The notes under the pieces were generated by a model. The model was given only the letters and a program-made list of their open reading frames with translations, had not been told where the DNA came from and made no database searches. From Peteryoungia wuzhouensis (GTDB taxonomy: Bacteria > Pseudomonadota > Alphaproteobacteria > Rhizobiales > Rhizobiaceae): a stretch of 61,110 bases of DNA. Below are positions 43,620 through 52,958 of this stretch, in pieces. The DNA lies in the NCBI RefSeq assembly GCF_003205195.1, contig NZ_QJRY01000013.1, positions 299 to 61,408 of the forward strand. The letters run 5' to 3'. The translations under genes and the position numbers were made by a program. Numbering within the stretch: position 1 is the first letter of the stretch; each line of letters starts with the position of its first letter.

Positions 43620-43872
43620 ACATGCGATGTCTGACGGCCATGCGTGACTGCGTGTGCCGGAACCCCTCTTCGAATTGAAACAGCCCAGTTTGTGATATCG
43701 ATCCGTTGACGCTGCGCTTGGAAGCGGTGCAGGGATGACTGTGCCCGAAAGCCGCTACCGAAGTTCATCTGTCCCACTGGCGGATGGAACTTTCCGGCCG
43801 TGCCCCGATTTGTCTCATCTGCTGCCCCGTTTGCAGGCCTTCGAGCCGTGGCAGCGCAGCCCGCCAGAGACC

Positions 43873-44403
43873 ATGGGGAACCCAGTGAGCATTTCGACCG
43901 CCGTAACATTCACCGTCAATGGCGAGACCCAGTCTCTCGACCTCGACAATCGCACGACCTTGCTGGATGCACTTCGCGAGCACCTGCACCTGACCGGGAC
44001 CAAGAAAGGCTGCGATCATGGCCAGTGCGGTGCCTGTACGGTCATCGTGCAGGGGCGCCGGATCAACGCGTGTCTGACGCTGGCCGTGATGCACGACGGC
44101 GACGACATCACCACAATCGAGGGCCTCGGCCAACCGGACAACCTGCATCCAATGCAAGCCGCATTTGTCAAACATGACGGCTTTCAATGCGGTTATTGCA
44201 CGCCGGGTCAAATCTGCTCATCCATTGCGGTGCTCGCAGAGATCAAGGCCAATATCCCGAGCCACGTGACGGCAGACCTGGCAGGTCAAGCGGCCGTCAC
44301 GCCGGACGAAATTCGGGAAAGAATGAGCGGAAATCTCTGTCGATGCGGTGCTTATTCAAACATCCTCGATGCCGTTCTTGAGGTTGCAGGAGCACCGGCA
44401 TGA
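43873..44403 (+). CDS. paoA: aldehyde oxidoreductase, [2Fe-2S] subunit (PaoA-like)
   Basis: About 176 residues. The plant-type cluster cysteines are in KKGCDHGQCGACTVIVQGRRINACL and the second cluster in GFQCGYCTPGQICS and GNLCRCGAYSNIL. The E. coli protein has a long Tat signal; none is visible here from ATG 43873, so the enzyme may be cytoplasmic. A GTG at 43885 is another possible start. The stop overlaps the start of the FAD subunit. It passes electrons from the molybdenum subunit to FAD. Confidence 0.9.
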   Translation: MGNPVSISTAVTFTVNGETQSLDLDNRTTLLDALREHLHLTGTKKGCDHGQCGACTVIVQGRRINACLTLAVMHDGDDITTIEGLGQPDNLHPMQAAFVKHDGFQCGYCTPGQICSSIAVLAEIKANIPSHVTADLAGQAAVTPDEIRERMSGNLCRCGAYSNILDAVLEVAGAPA

Positions 44404-45350
44404 GAGAGTTCACCTTTGAACGCGCCGCTTCTGTCGAGGCGGCAGCGCAGGCGGCAATTGCCAATCCGGGTAGCAAATTCATCGCCGGGGGCACGAACCT
44501 GCTCGACCTGATGAAGCTGCAGATCGAACGACCTTCACATCTGATCGACGTCAACGGCCTCGGATTGGACGAGATCGAAAAGACGGCGGAAGGGGGGCTT
44601 CGCATCGGAGCGCTGGTGCGCAACACCGATCTTGCCTCACACGAAATTGTTCGACGAGATTACGGACTTCTGTCGCGGGCCCTCCTGGCAGGTGCCTCCG
44701 GCCAGTTGCGCAACAAGGCGACGACGGCAGGTAACCTGCTGCAACGAACCCGTTGCCCATATTTCTATGACACGAACCTGCCCTGCAACAAACGCCAGCC
44801 GGGTAGCGGCTGCTCCGCGATCGGCGGCATCACGCGGCAGCTGGCTGTGATCGGTGTCAGTGAGGCGTGCCTTGCAACCCATCCAAGTGACATGGCTGTT
44901 GCCATGCGCGCCCTTGATGCCACCATCGAGACGGTTCGGGCAGATGGTTCAAAACGCTCAGTCCCGATCGCCGATTTCCATTCTCTTCCCGGTGATACGC
45001 CCCACATCGAGACCGCCCTTGAGCGAGGCGAATTCGTCGTCTCCGTGACCCTGCCGCCGCCAATCGGGGGTCGGCATATCTATCGCAAGGTCCGTGACCG
45101 GGCGTCCTACGCCTTTGCCCTGATTTCCGTCGGTGCCGTGATCCAGCCGGATGGCACCGGACGTGTTGCAATCGGCGGTGTCGCCCATCGACCATGGCGG
45201 GTAGAGCGCGCGGAGCCGGAACTGACCCATGGCGCCCGTGCAGCAACCAGCGCCATTCTGGATGGTGCGCGTCCGACGGAGCAGAACCGGTTCAAGCTCG
45301 ATCTCGTCCAGCGTACGCTCGGCGCGATGCTTGCAGAGGCAAACGGATAA
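44400..45350 (+). CDS. paoB: aldehyde oxidoreductase, FAD subunit (PaoB-like)
   Basis: 316 residues of the xanthine-dehydrogenase M-subunit family. FAD-binding FIAGGTNLLDLMKL and GQLRNKATTAGNLLQRTRCPYF are present. Cysteines in RTRCPYFYDTNLPCNKRQPGSGCSA match the extra [4Fe-4S] cluster known for PaoB. It overlaps paoA by ATGA and is 4 bases from paoC, so all three are co-translated. Confidence 0.92.
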   Translation: MREFTFERAASVEAAAQAAIANPGSKFIAGGTNLLDLMKLQIERPSHLIDVNGLGLDEIEKTAEGGLRIGALVRNTDLASHEIVRRDYGLLSRALLAGASGQLRNKATTAGNLLQRTRCPYFYDTNLPCNKRQPGSGCSAIGGITRQLAVIGVSEACLATHPSDMAVAMRALDATIETVRADGSKRSVPIADFHSLPGDTPHIETALERGEFVVSVTLPPPIGGRHIYRKVRDRASYAFALISVGAVIQPDGTGRVAIGGVAHRPWRVERAEPELTHGARAATSAILDGARPTEQNRFKLDLVQRTLGAMLAEANG

Positions 45351-45354
45351 GATC

Positions 45355-47553
45355 ATGCAATTCGACAAGCCAGCAACCACCAATCCGATCGACCGTCTCA
45401 AGGTTGTCGGCAAGCCAATCCACCGCATCGACGGCCCGCTTAAAGTGACGGGCAGCGCAACCTATGCCTACGAATGGCATGATCCCGACCTTGCCTATGT
45501 TTATGGCTATCCGGTCGGTGCGGCCATCGCCAAAGGGCACGTCATTTCCATCGACACGCAATCGGCAAGAAGCGCCACCGGTGTCCTCGGCGTCATCACG
45601 ACGCTCGACATCGGCGACTTGCCCAAAGGCGAAAAGAACACCGCGAACCTTTTTGGCGGGAGCCGGGTCCAGCACTACCACCAGGCGGTCGCGATCGTGG
45701 TGGCCGAGACATTCGAACAGGCCCGCGCAGCAGCTGCCCTTGTTGAGGTCGTGTATGCGGCCGAGCCTGGGGCTTTTGATCTGCGGGCCGCAATGCCGAA
45801 TGCGAGGACGCCCGAGCCTTCGACCGAACCGGACAGTGCCTTCGGCAATTTCGAGGCTGCCTTCAAAACGGCGCCCGTCACGTTGGACGCCGAATACACA
45901 ACGCCGGACCAGTCGCATTCGATGATCGAGCCGCATGCTTCCATCGCGGTCTGGGACGATGACGCCGTGACCGTCTGGACCTCCAGCCAGATGATCGACT
46001 GGTGGCGCAGCGATCTGGCGATCACTCTGGGGATCGACAAGGAGAAGGTACGCCTGATGTCTCCCTTCATCGGTGGAGGATTTGGCGGCAAGCTCTTTCT
46101 GCGGGCCGACGCGCTTCTCGCCGCGCTCGCATCAAGGGAGATCGGACGACCCGTCAAAGTGGCGCTCCCACGTCCGATGATGCCGAACAATACAACCCAT
46201 CGCCCAGCGACGATCCAGCGCATCCGTATCGGAGCTGAAGCTGACGGAAAGATTTCCGCAATCGGTCACGAAAGCTGGTCCGGCGATCTGCCTGGCGGTG
46301 GACCGGAGGTGGCGGTCATGCAGACGCGCCTTCTCTACGCCGGGGCCAATCGAATGACATCGATGAAGCTTGCGACGCTGGACCTACCGGAAGGCAATGC
46401 GATGCGTGCACCCGGCGAGGCCCCAGGTTTGATGGCCCTTGAGATCGCGATCGACGAGATGGCGGAGAAGCTGGGCATGGACCCGGTGGCGTTCCGGATC
46501 GCCAACGATACCCAGGTCGACCCTGAGCATCCGGAGCGGCCATTCTCCTATCGTGACCTGGTCGGCTGTCTTGAGAAAGGTGCAAGTGTGTTCGGATGGG
46601 ACAAGCGCCAGGCTCCAGGCATGCGCCGTGAAGGCAACTGGATGATCGGGATGGGCGTTGCTGCCGCATTTCGCAACAACCTCGTTGTGTCGTCTGGCGC
46701 GCGGATACGATTGGACAGCCGGGGGATCGTGACTGTCGAGACGGACATGACGGATATCGGGACCGGCAGTTATACGATCATCGCGCAGACGGCAGCCGAG
46801 ATGATGGGTCTCGATGTCGACAAGGTCGAGGTGAAGCTTGGCGACTCCCGCTTCCCGGTTTCGGCAGGCTCTGGTGGCCAGTTCGGCGCAAATTCCGTGA
46901 CTTCAGGCGTCTATGCGGCCTGTGTGAAACTGCGCGAAGCAGTGGCCAGCAAGCTTGGTTTCAATTCCACCGATGCCATTTTTGAAAACGGCGAAGTGCG
47001 TTCCGGCAATCGCGCCGTCCCATTGTCCGAAGCTGCCGGGGCCGACGGCCTTGTCGGAGAGGATAAGATGGAATGGGGGGATCTGACCGAAACCCATCAG
47101 CAATCGACCTTCGGTGCGCACTTCGTGGAGGTGGGCGTCGATGTTGTCACAGGCGAGACCCGAATCCGTCGCATGCTTGCCGTCTGTGCGGCGGGGCGCA
47201 TCCTGAACCCGATCACGGCGCGCAGCCAGGTGATCGGCGCGATGACCATGGGTGTGGGCGCGGCATTGTCCGAGGAACTGTCGGTCGACACGCGCTATGG
47301 CGTCTTCGTCAACCACGATCTGGCCCTTTATGAAGTTCCTGTCCATGCGGACATTCCGCATCAGGATGTGATCTTCATGGACGAGACGGACCCTTACTCG
47401 TCTCCGATGAAAGCCAAGGGGGTTGGGGAGCTTGGTTTGTGTGGTGTCTCGGCGGCAATCGCCAATGCGATCCACAACGCGACAGGCATTCGGGTCCGGA
47501 ACTATCCGATCACGCTCGACAAGCTGATCGGCGCGCTGCCCGAGATTGCCTGA
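45355..47553 (+). CDS. paoC: aldehyde oxidoreductase, molybdenum-cofactor subunit (PaoC-like)
   Basis: About 732 residues of the xanthine oxidase family. Early segment RIDGPLKVTGSATYAYEW, cofactor-binding FIGGGFGGKLFLRADALLAALA, GSGGQFGANSVTSG and the base-providing glutamate near the C-terminus in KAKGVGELGLCG are visible. It oxidises aldehydes with water as oxygen source; PaoABC prefers aromatic aldehydes such as vanillin and benzaldehyde, which would fit this aromatic-rich window. The start at 45355 is chosen because an upstream extension overlaps paoB. No cofactor-insertion chaperone (PaoD) gene is seen downstream. Confidence 0.93.
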   Translation: MQFDKPATTNPIDRLKVVGKPIHRIDGPLKVTGSATYAYEWHDPDLAYVYGYPVGAAIAKGHVISIDTQSARSATGVLGVITTLDIGDLPKGEKNTANLFGGSRVQHYHQAVAIVVAETFEQARAAAALVEVVYAAEPGAFDLRAAMPNARTPEPSTEPDSAFGNFEAAFKTAPVTLDAEYTTPDQSHSMIEPHASIAVWDDDAVTVWTSSQMIDWWRSDLAITLGIDKEKVRLMSPFIGGGFGGKLFLRADALLAALASREIGRPVKVALPRPMMPNNTTHRPATIQRIRIGAEADGKISAIGHESWSGDLPGGGPEVAVMQTRLLYAGANRMTSMKLATLDLPEGNAMRAPGEAPGLMALEIAIDEMAEKLGMDPVAFRIANDTQVDPEHPERPFSYRDLVGCLEKGASVFGWDKRQAPGMRREGNWMIGMGVAAAFRNNLVVSSGARIRLDSRGIVTVETDMTDIGTGSYTIIAQTAAEMMGLDVDKVEVKLGDSRFPVSAGSGGQFGANSVTSGVYAACVKLREAVASKLGFNSTDAIFENGEVRSGNRAVPLSEAAGADGLVGEDKMEWGDLTETHQQSTFGAHFVEVGVDVVTGETRIRRMLAVCAAGRILNPITARSQVIGAMTMGVGAALSEELSVDTRYGVFVNHDLALYEVPVHADIPHQDVIFMDETDPYSSPMKAKGVGELGLCGVSAAIANAIHNATGIRVRNYPITLDKLIGALPEIA

Positions 47554-47570
47554 GACGCCGGATGGTATGG

Positions 47571-47600
47571 AAGAAGGCGGCTCCGGTGGGCCGCCTTCTT
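47571..47600. terminator. bidirectional terminator between paoC and the porin gene
   Basis: AAGAAGGCGGC (47571-47581) and GCCGCCTTCTT (47590-47600) form a perfect 11-base-pair stem with an 8-base loop. The A/T ends let it act on both convergent genes. Confidence 0.85.
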
Positions 47601-47614
47601 GATCGCTCTTTAGA

Positions 47615-48802
47615 TCAGAACTCGATCTTGTAGGATACACCGGCCGCGACAGCCCAGTCGGCGCTGGCTTCGGCATCGTAGGTCGCGCCTTTTGATGCGC
47701 TTTGCGAGCCGGCCGTCAGATAGGTGACTGCGGCACCAACTCCAATGGTGCCGACAGTTGCCTTGTATTGCGCGCCCAGACCGAGCGTCCAGCTATCTGT
47801 GGTGATGTCGGCGCCCGTGCCGACACCTTCATCCCAGGTGATATTGACCGTGCCTGAAAGCTTGTCGTTGAACTCATGCCCGACGCCCAGCTGAACGGTG
47901 TAGCCATCGGTATAGTTGAACACCTTGTTCGATGTCCCGAGACCGGTCACCGTGTAGTTGAAGTTGGGAAGAACGCTCCAATCGGTCCAGGCGATGGACC
48001 CGTAGGCGAGCCAACCGGGCGCGATGCCTGTCTGGGCGTACAGTTTGACGGATTGCGGCAGGGTGCCGGCGCCGTTGGCCGGCAGCGTGCCCGGAATACC
48101 GAGCCCGAGTCCGTCCGCAGACGCCGTGAAGGTTCCGTCGCCTTCGTGCTTGATCTGCGAACGATACATCAACTGCACACGCAGGGCGTATTCGGGGATG
48201 TCGTAAGCAAGGCCCAGGCGATAGCCCAGTTTGCCGTCATCCTTCAGTCGAACATTGCCGATAAATGTGTCTTCGGCATATTCGAAGGTCTCGACGAATG
48301 CGCCGCCGATCATGTGGAGGCGGCCAGGCCCTGCGTCGAAGCGCATATCACAGGTCGCGCCGAATTCTTCGGACGAGAATTTCATTTTCGATGTCGGATT
48401 GGCGTCTATGCCATTGGCCACCGCAGTCTGGTATTCGGCCAACTGAGCAGCGGCACTGTAGGTCGCAGAAGCGCCGAAGGGCTTGGTATAGGTCAGCGCG
48501 CAGGAGAAATCCTCGCCGATCCGCATGCCGAGCGCGATGTTGGGAATCCGGAACTCGTCGGAATAGGAGTCCTCGTCAACGGGCTGGCCCATCAGGCTGG
48601 AATAGCTGCGGTCGGGTGACACATAGACATATGACGCTTCCGCTCCGAAGCGGGCTTCATTGAAGAGCATGTCCGTATTGGCTTCGCCGCGCGAGAAGCC
48701 ACCGGCCATAGCCGGCATGGCAATCAGGCTGCTGACGCCAAGCGTCAGCAACAAGGCGCGCCGGCGCCCCACCATCATCAATTTCATCTGTCGTGTTCCC
48801 AT
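47615..48802 (-). CDS. FadL/OmpP1-type outer-membrane channel
   Basis: 395 residues with a signal peptide (about 1-33, ending AMPAMA before GGFSRGEANTDMLFNE). The protein is made of alternating beta strands and ends in a phenylalanine, as outer-membrane barrels do. The FadL family lets hydrophobic compounds such as fatty acids or aromatics enter the cell. Start could be 48802 or 48787; neither has a clear site. Next to a molybdenum aldehyde oxidoreductase it might take up its aromatic substrates. Confidence 0.85.
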   Translation of the reverse strand: MGTRQMKLMMVGRRRALLLTLGVSSLIAMPAMAGGFSRGEANTDMLFNEARFGAEASYVYVSPDRSYSSLMGQPVDEDSYSDEFRIPNIALGMRIGEDFSCALTYTKPFGASATYSAAAQLAEYQTAVANGIDANPTSKMKFSSEEFGATCDMRFDAGPGRLHMIGGAFVETFEYAEDTFIGNVRLKDDGKLGYRLGLAYDIPEYALRVQLMYRSQIKHEGDGTFTASADGLGLGIPGTLPANGAGTLPQSVKLYAQTGIAPGWLAYGSIAWTDWSVLPNFNYTVTGLGTSNKVFNYTDGYTVQLGVGHEFNDKLSGTVNITWDEGVGTGADITTDSWTLGLGAQYKATVGTIGVGAAVTYLTAGSQSASKGATYDAEASADWAVAAGVSYKIEF

Positions 48803-49043
48803 CTTTTATAGTGGTGGTGACCACGCAGTCGCGACGCCATTCATGGCATGCCGGCTTTTCCCCGAACCGACCTGCGACGCCCCTCCGCGCTCAACATGTC
48901 CAGAATATGGGCAGCCGGCGAGCCATCAATGTGGGAACGGGACAAATTGGGATCATTTGCGGCCATTCATGCAACGCAACCGTGCTCAGCCGACAGTGGG
49001 CGGACATGCGGACAGAAACCAATCCTGCGTTGCGAGAGAGGTC

Positions 49044-50096
49044 TCAGGCTTTGGGCATCGATTTGAGATGCGCCCAGGAGCGGTAATGGTCGGCAATGGT
49101 TGTGGCAAAGGGGCGGTAGACAATGCCGAGTTCGTCACGGCTGCGGCGGTTGTCCAGCGCAAAACGGATGCCGAGATGGTTGGTCATGTAAGACTGCGTC
49201 AGCCCGAAGAGCGGGCCGACGAGCCGGACGACGGCGTTCGGGATCTGCCAGGTCGGCAGGAGATATGGCCTTGAATGGAAACGCCTTGCAACTGCTGCGA
49301 TCTCAAGAAAGGTTCGGGTGTGGTCCTCCGAGACGATGTAGCGGCCTTTGGCCGCCGGATTTTCGGCCGCACGAATATGGGCGGCTGCCACGTCCCGTAC
49401 ATCGACGCAGGCGAGGCTCAGATCCGGCATGCCATAGAAGAAATAGCCCTTGAACATCTCGTCGAGCAGGAACAGAGAGCCCGATTCCGACGCAGGCGTC
49501 AGCGACGGGCCGAGGATCATGCCGGGATTGATGGTGACGAGGCTCCAACGCTCTTGTTCGCTGGCCTTGGCCCAAGCCGCCTTTTCGGCGAGCACCTTCG
49601 AGTAGTGATAGGGATTGTTGCGCACATTGCTGGACGTGTTGAAGTAGTCCTCCGCGACGGTGTTGTTTTTCATCCGTCGTACATCGGCATAATCGCCAAA
49701 AATAGCCCCGATCGTCGAGGTCATGACGACGCGCCGAACGCTCTTGGTCCGTTGAACGCTCGCCAGCACGTTATGTGTGCCGCGCAGCGCAGGCTCGACC
49801 ATTTCGCGCTGACCGTCCTTGATCTTCTCGGGCAGCTTGAACGGCGAGGCAACATGGAAGACGACTTCGCAGCCGCTCATCGCGGCATCGAACGAGCCTT
49901 CCTTCAGCAAGTCGGCTTCGAACAGGCGAAGGCGACCGGGAAACCGAGATGCCATCTCGGTGAGAGGCTGGATCTTCGCCCTGTTTTCAAGACTTCTGAT
50001 CGTGGCATGGACCATGGTGCCAGCCTCGAGCAACTGAAGGATCAGATGGCTGGCGACGAAGCCGCTTCCGCCTGTGACGAGCACCTTGTCTTGCAT
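49044..50096 (-). CDS. extended SDR reductase, dihydroflavonol-4-reductase-like
   Basis: 350 residues. NAD(P)-binding KVLVTGGSGFVASHLILQLL and the catalytic YHYSK are present, with DVRDVAAAHIRAAE and GRYIVSED further on as in DFR/CCR-type enzymes. Such enzymes reduce aldehydes or ketones, often aromatic. It is last in the minus-strand operon that begins with the FGGY kinase, 76 bases after the degenerate aldolase. The substrate is not known. Confidence 0.88.
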   Translation of the reverse strand: MQDKVLVTGGSGFVASHLILQLLEAGTMVHATIRSLENRAKIQPLTEMASRFPGRLRLFEADLLKEGSFDAAMSGCEVVFHVASPFKLPEKIKDGQREMVEPALRGTHNVLASVQRTKSVRRVVMTSTIGAIFGDYADVRRMKNNTVAEDYFNTSSNVRNNPYHYSKVLAEKAAWAKASEQERWSLVTINPGMILGPSLTPASESGSLFLLDEMFKGYFFYGMPDLSLACVDVRDVAAAHIRAAENPAAKGRYIVSEDHTRTFLEIAAVARRFHSRPYLLPTWQIPNAVVRLVGPLFGLTQSYMTNHLGIRFALDNRRSRDELGIVYRPFATTIADHYRSWAHLKSMPKA

Positions 50097-50172
50097 GTGA
50101 ACACCTGTTCCGTTGCGTGGCGTGACGTTGCTTCCTTGGTGGGATAGGGCGGGCGGTTCGACCCGCCCGACG

Positions 50173-50832
50173 TCAATATCCGGCCTTTAGAATGGATCGT
50201 TCCCCCCGCAGGTGCCGAGCTGCAGCCTCTTTCTGGTCCTTTCGCAGACGGCCGTTGGCGATGAAACGGATCAGCCAGGGAATGCGCTTCACCTCCGCGC
50301 CGGTGCTTTGCGCCAGCACGTAGCATTCGGCACATTTTTCCAGGATCTCGATGTTGAGCAGCAGCCGCTCAAGGCCCATGCCGAAGCAGAGCACGAGATC
50401 ATCGAGGCAATAGGCGTTGGCGCCGCTCGACAGGGCAGGCATCGGTGCCGTCTCGCTCGACGACATGCCGATCCGTCTGGCCTCGATCCCCAGATGGCGG
50501 ATCTGTTCGTCAAAAATCCCCGGCATCGACAGGTCGATGCGCGAAAGCCACGAGGTCCAGGTCGGACGACCGGCGGCTATCGCGCCGACATCCGGTCGTG
50601 CGCGGTAGATCCGGTGATGCAGGTCTGCGGGGGTATCGGAGAGCCTGACCCACTCGAAATCTGCGGGCACGTCGTTGCGCGCGGTGACCATGACCTTAAC
50701 GAAGGCATTGAGCTCCGGGATGCGCTGGGACAGCTGGTCGCCGGGCTTCAAGAGGCCTTTGCCCGACAAGCGGGCTGCTGCAAGCCCGAGTTGGTGCTCG
50801 ACAGCAGATGTTGGGGGTTGGAATATCGACAT
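50173..50832 (-). CDS. degenerate class II aldolase/adducin-like protein
   Basis: 219 residues with the class II aldolase fold: LLKPGDQLSQRIPE, DLHHRIYRARPDVGAIAAGRPTW and CLDDLVLCFGMGLERLLLNIEILEKCAECYVLAQ. In active enzymes the second segment ends in His-x-His and the third starts with Ser-His-Gly; both are lost here (AAGRP and FGMG). The zinc site is therefore broken. It starts 7 bases after the aminotransferase stop, two genes away from an intact aldolase, so it may be a regulatory or structural partner of it. Confidence 0.75.
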   Translation of the reverse strand: MSIFQPPTSAVEHQLGLAAARLSGKGLLKPGDQLSQRIPELNAFVKVMVTARNDVPADFEWVRLSDTPADLHHRIYRARPDVGAIAAGRPTWTSWLSRIDLSMPGIFDEQIRHLGIEARRIGMSSSETAPMPALSSGANAYCLDDLVLCFGMGLERLLLNIEILEKCAECYVLAQSTGAEVKRIPWLIRFIANGRLRKDQKEAAARHLRGERSILKAGY

Positions 50833-50839
50833 CGTCGTC

Positions 50840-52303
50840 TCAGATCAGACCGAAAACCGCGTCGAAGCGGTTGAGCGCATCGTCGATCACCTCGTCAGTA
50901 TCGGCCATGCTCGTGTAGATGCGGCTCCCCGCCAGTGTCAGCAGGCCATGTGCCATGTAGGCCGCGCCCATTTCCTCCATCAGATGTTTGCGGGCATTGG
51001 CCTCCCGCATCAGCTTGATGGGATTGCGCATGCTCATCAGCAACACCGCCGATGTCTGGAGATGCACGATCGATCCCATGTTGTAGACCACATAGGGCAG
51101 GCCGCGGCGGGTCATGATTTCCTTGAGGCCGCGTGTCAGCCGGTCGCCTGCACGCCCGGCGATGACAGGAGCGTTGGTCCGCGCCATCTCCTCGATGGCG
51201 TAGTACCCGGCCACGCAGGAGAGCGGGTTGGCCGACAGGGTGCCGCCCACAAAAGCGCGCTTGCTGGATGTGCCAATGCCACCCACAAGCGACATCATCA
51301 CCTCCTTGCGTCCGCCAATACCTCCGGCCATCAGATAGCCGCCGGTCAGGCATTTTCCAAAGACGGTGATGTCGGGATTGACGTTGAAATAGCCCTGGGC
51401 ACCGCCCATGCCGACGCGGAAGCCGGTGACGACTTCGTCGAAGATCAGCAGAGCGCCGAACTCGTCGCACAGCTTGCGAACTTCCCTGTTGTATTCCGGC
51501 GTCACCGGACGCGTCCCGCTTTCCGGGCCGAGCGGCTCCACGATCACGGCGGCCGTACCGCCCCGGATGCGGTTGAGCATGAGCTTGCGACGAAGCGTGC
51601 CGAGTTCGTTGGGGAAGACCTCCTGGGTGTGGCCGGTCACGCCCTTTGGAATGCCGGTCGCCTCGCGCCGACCAGTGCCGGGCACGCGCATGCCGTAGAC
51701 CATCTGGTCGCTCCAGCCATGATAGTCGCCACCCACCTTAATGACCCATTTCTTTCCAGTATAGACGCGCGCCAGGCGGATCGCGCCCATGCAGGCTTCG
51801 GTACCGGAGCCCAGCATGCGGAACATCTCGATGCCGGGCATGTGCTGGCGGATGATTTCGGCGAGCTTGAATTCGTATTCGTGCAGCAAACCGGTAACCG
51901 GTCCGCAGTCATCGATGATTTCGTGCGCCTTCTGCCGCACCGGCAGGTAGTTGGAGCCGAGCACGGTCGGACCGCCTGCCTGCAGGAAGTCGATATAGCG
52001 GTTGCCGTCGGCATCCCACATATAGGGTCCATCGACTTTCGTGGCGGCAACCGCGAATGGGTAATTGAAGGCGAGGTTGTGCTGGACGCCACCGGGAATG
52101 ACCTCTGCCGCGCGTTTGGCCCATGCCTTCGAGGTCGTGCATTTCTCTTCGAAATAATTCAGCACCTTGGGCATGTTGGCGGCCGAGATGCCCTTGGGTG
52201 GCTGCTTCAGAAGCACGTTGAGCCGGTCCATGAGGTCGCGATTATCAGGCCAGGAACTGATGGCGTAGGATGCGGGGTCGGCGGTTCGGGTTGCCATGTT
52301 CAT
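50840..52303 (-). CDS. class III aminotransferase, glutamate-1-semialdehyde-aminomutase-like
   Basis: About 487 residues. PLP-dependent fold I with DADGNRYIDFLQAGGPTVLGSN, LGSGTEACMGAIRLARVYTGK, LLIFDEVVTGFRVGMGG and the PLP lysine in VFGKCLTGGYLMAGG. The family includes HemL and many catabolic transaminases and aminomutases; the long N-terminal extension and catabolic operon argue against haem synthesis. The ATG at 52303 lies 1 base after the aldolase stop with GGAG upstream. Confidence 0.9.
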   Translation of the reverse strand: MNMATRTADPASYAISSWPDNRDLMDRLNVLLKQPPKGISAANMPKVLNYFEEKCTTSKAWAKRAAEVIPGGVQHNLAFNYPFAVAATKVDGPYMWDADGNRYIDFLQAGGPTVLGSNYLPVRQKAHEIIDDCGPVTGLLHEYEFKLAEIIRQHMPGIEMFRMLGSGTEACMGAIRLARVYTGKKWVIKVGGDYHGWSDQMVYGMRVPGTGRREATGIPKGVTGHTQEVFPNELGTLRRKLMLNRIRGGTAAVIVEPLGPESGTRPVTPEYNREVRKLCDEFGALLIFDEVVTGFRVGMGGAQGYFNVNPDITVFGKCLTGGYLMAGGIGGRKEVMMSLVGGIGTSSKRAFVGGTLSANPLSCVAGYYAIEEMARTNAPVIAGRAGDRLTRGLKEIMTRRGLPYVVYNMGSIVHLQTSAVLLMSMRNPIKLMREANARKHLMEEMGAAYMAHGLLTLAGSRIYTSMADTDEVIDDALNRFDAVFGLI

Positions 52304-52304
52304 G

Positions 52305-52958
52305 TCAGGCTCCTTGGCTCTCAGTTTTGTCCAGGACATTCAGGAGAAAAGTCCGGACTTGTTTGTCGAGCGTGCTACGGTTTTGAATGAGTTTGCGCAG
52401 GTACAGTGCTGCCGAGGCTTCGATCTGGCGCAGCATGCCGGCGGCGGACTTGAGATCATTTGCGGCGCAGATCACACCGTGGCTCGCCATCAGATAGGCG
52501 TATACATCGGGCAGGATCGTCCTGGCGAACGCCTTGGCCAGCATGCTCGTGCCCGACGGACGGTAGGGCACCAGCGCCACATGCGGGCCGAGGGCCGTCA
52601 GATCGCAACCAGGCGCCCAGGGCAGCATCTCGTGCAGCAGCGCAACGGCGCTGGCGATCGGCTGATGGGTATGGATACTGGCATAGCGGGAGGGATGTGC
52701 CTGAAGCATGGTGGAATGCAGTGCTTTTTCCACCGTCGGCGTCTTTTCGCCGGCGACAACCGAAAGCGTTGCGATCTCCAGGATCGGCACGTCGGCGGCG
52801 GTCATCGTATAGTAGTCCGTCGCGGATGGGGTGACGGCCATCAGGCGGTCGTCCAGGCGCACGCCGATATTGCCACCCGTCCCGGCAAAATAGCCGTGAT
52901 CCGAGAGGTGGCGGCACATATCGACGATCTCCTGGCGGGCCGTGGTGAACCTATTCAT
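52305..52958 (-). CDS. class II aldolase (zinc-dependent)
   Basis: About 217 residues. Intact zinc site: GTGGNIGVRL, YASIHTHQPIAS and MASHGVICAAND. The family splits phosphorylated keto-sugars or aldonates (fuculose-phosphate aldolase, ribulose-phosphate epimerase relatives). Its ATG at 52958 overlaps the last codons of the FGGY kinase, an arrangement usual for kinase and aldolase of one sugar route. The phosphorylated product of the kinase is its probable substrate. Confidence 0.9.
   Translation of the reverse strand: MNRFTTARQEIVDMCRHLSDHGYFAGTGGNIGVRLDDRLMAVTPSATDYYTMTAADVPILEIATLSVVAGEKTPTVEKALHSTMLQAHPSRYASIHTHQPIASAVALLHEMLPWAPGCDLTALGPHVALVPYRPSGTSMLAKAFARTILPDVYAYLMASHGVICAANDLKSAAGMLRQIEASAALYLRKLIQNRSTLDKQVRTFLLNVLDKTESQGA

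Noticed and set aside
50840..52303. hemL of haem synthesis
   Set aside because: Catabolic operon context and the extra N-terminal segment point to a different aminotransferase of the family.
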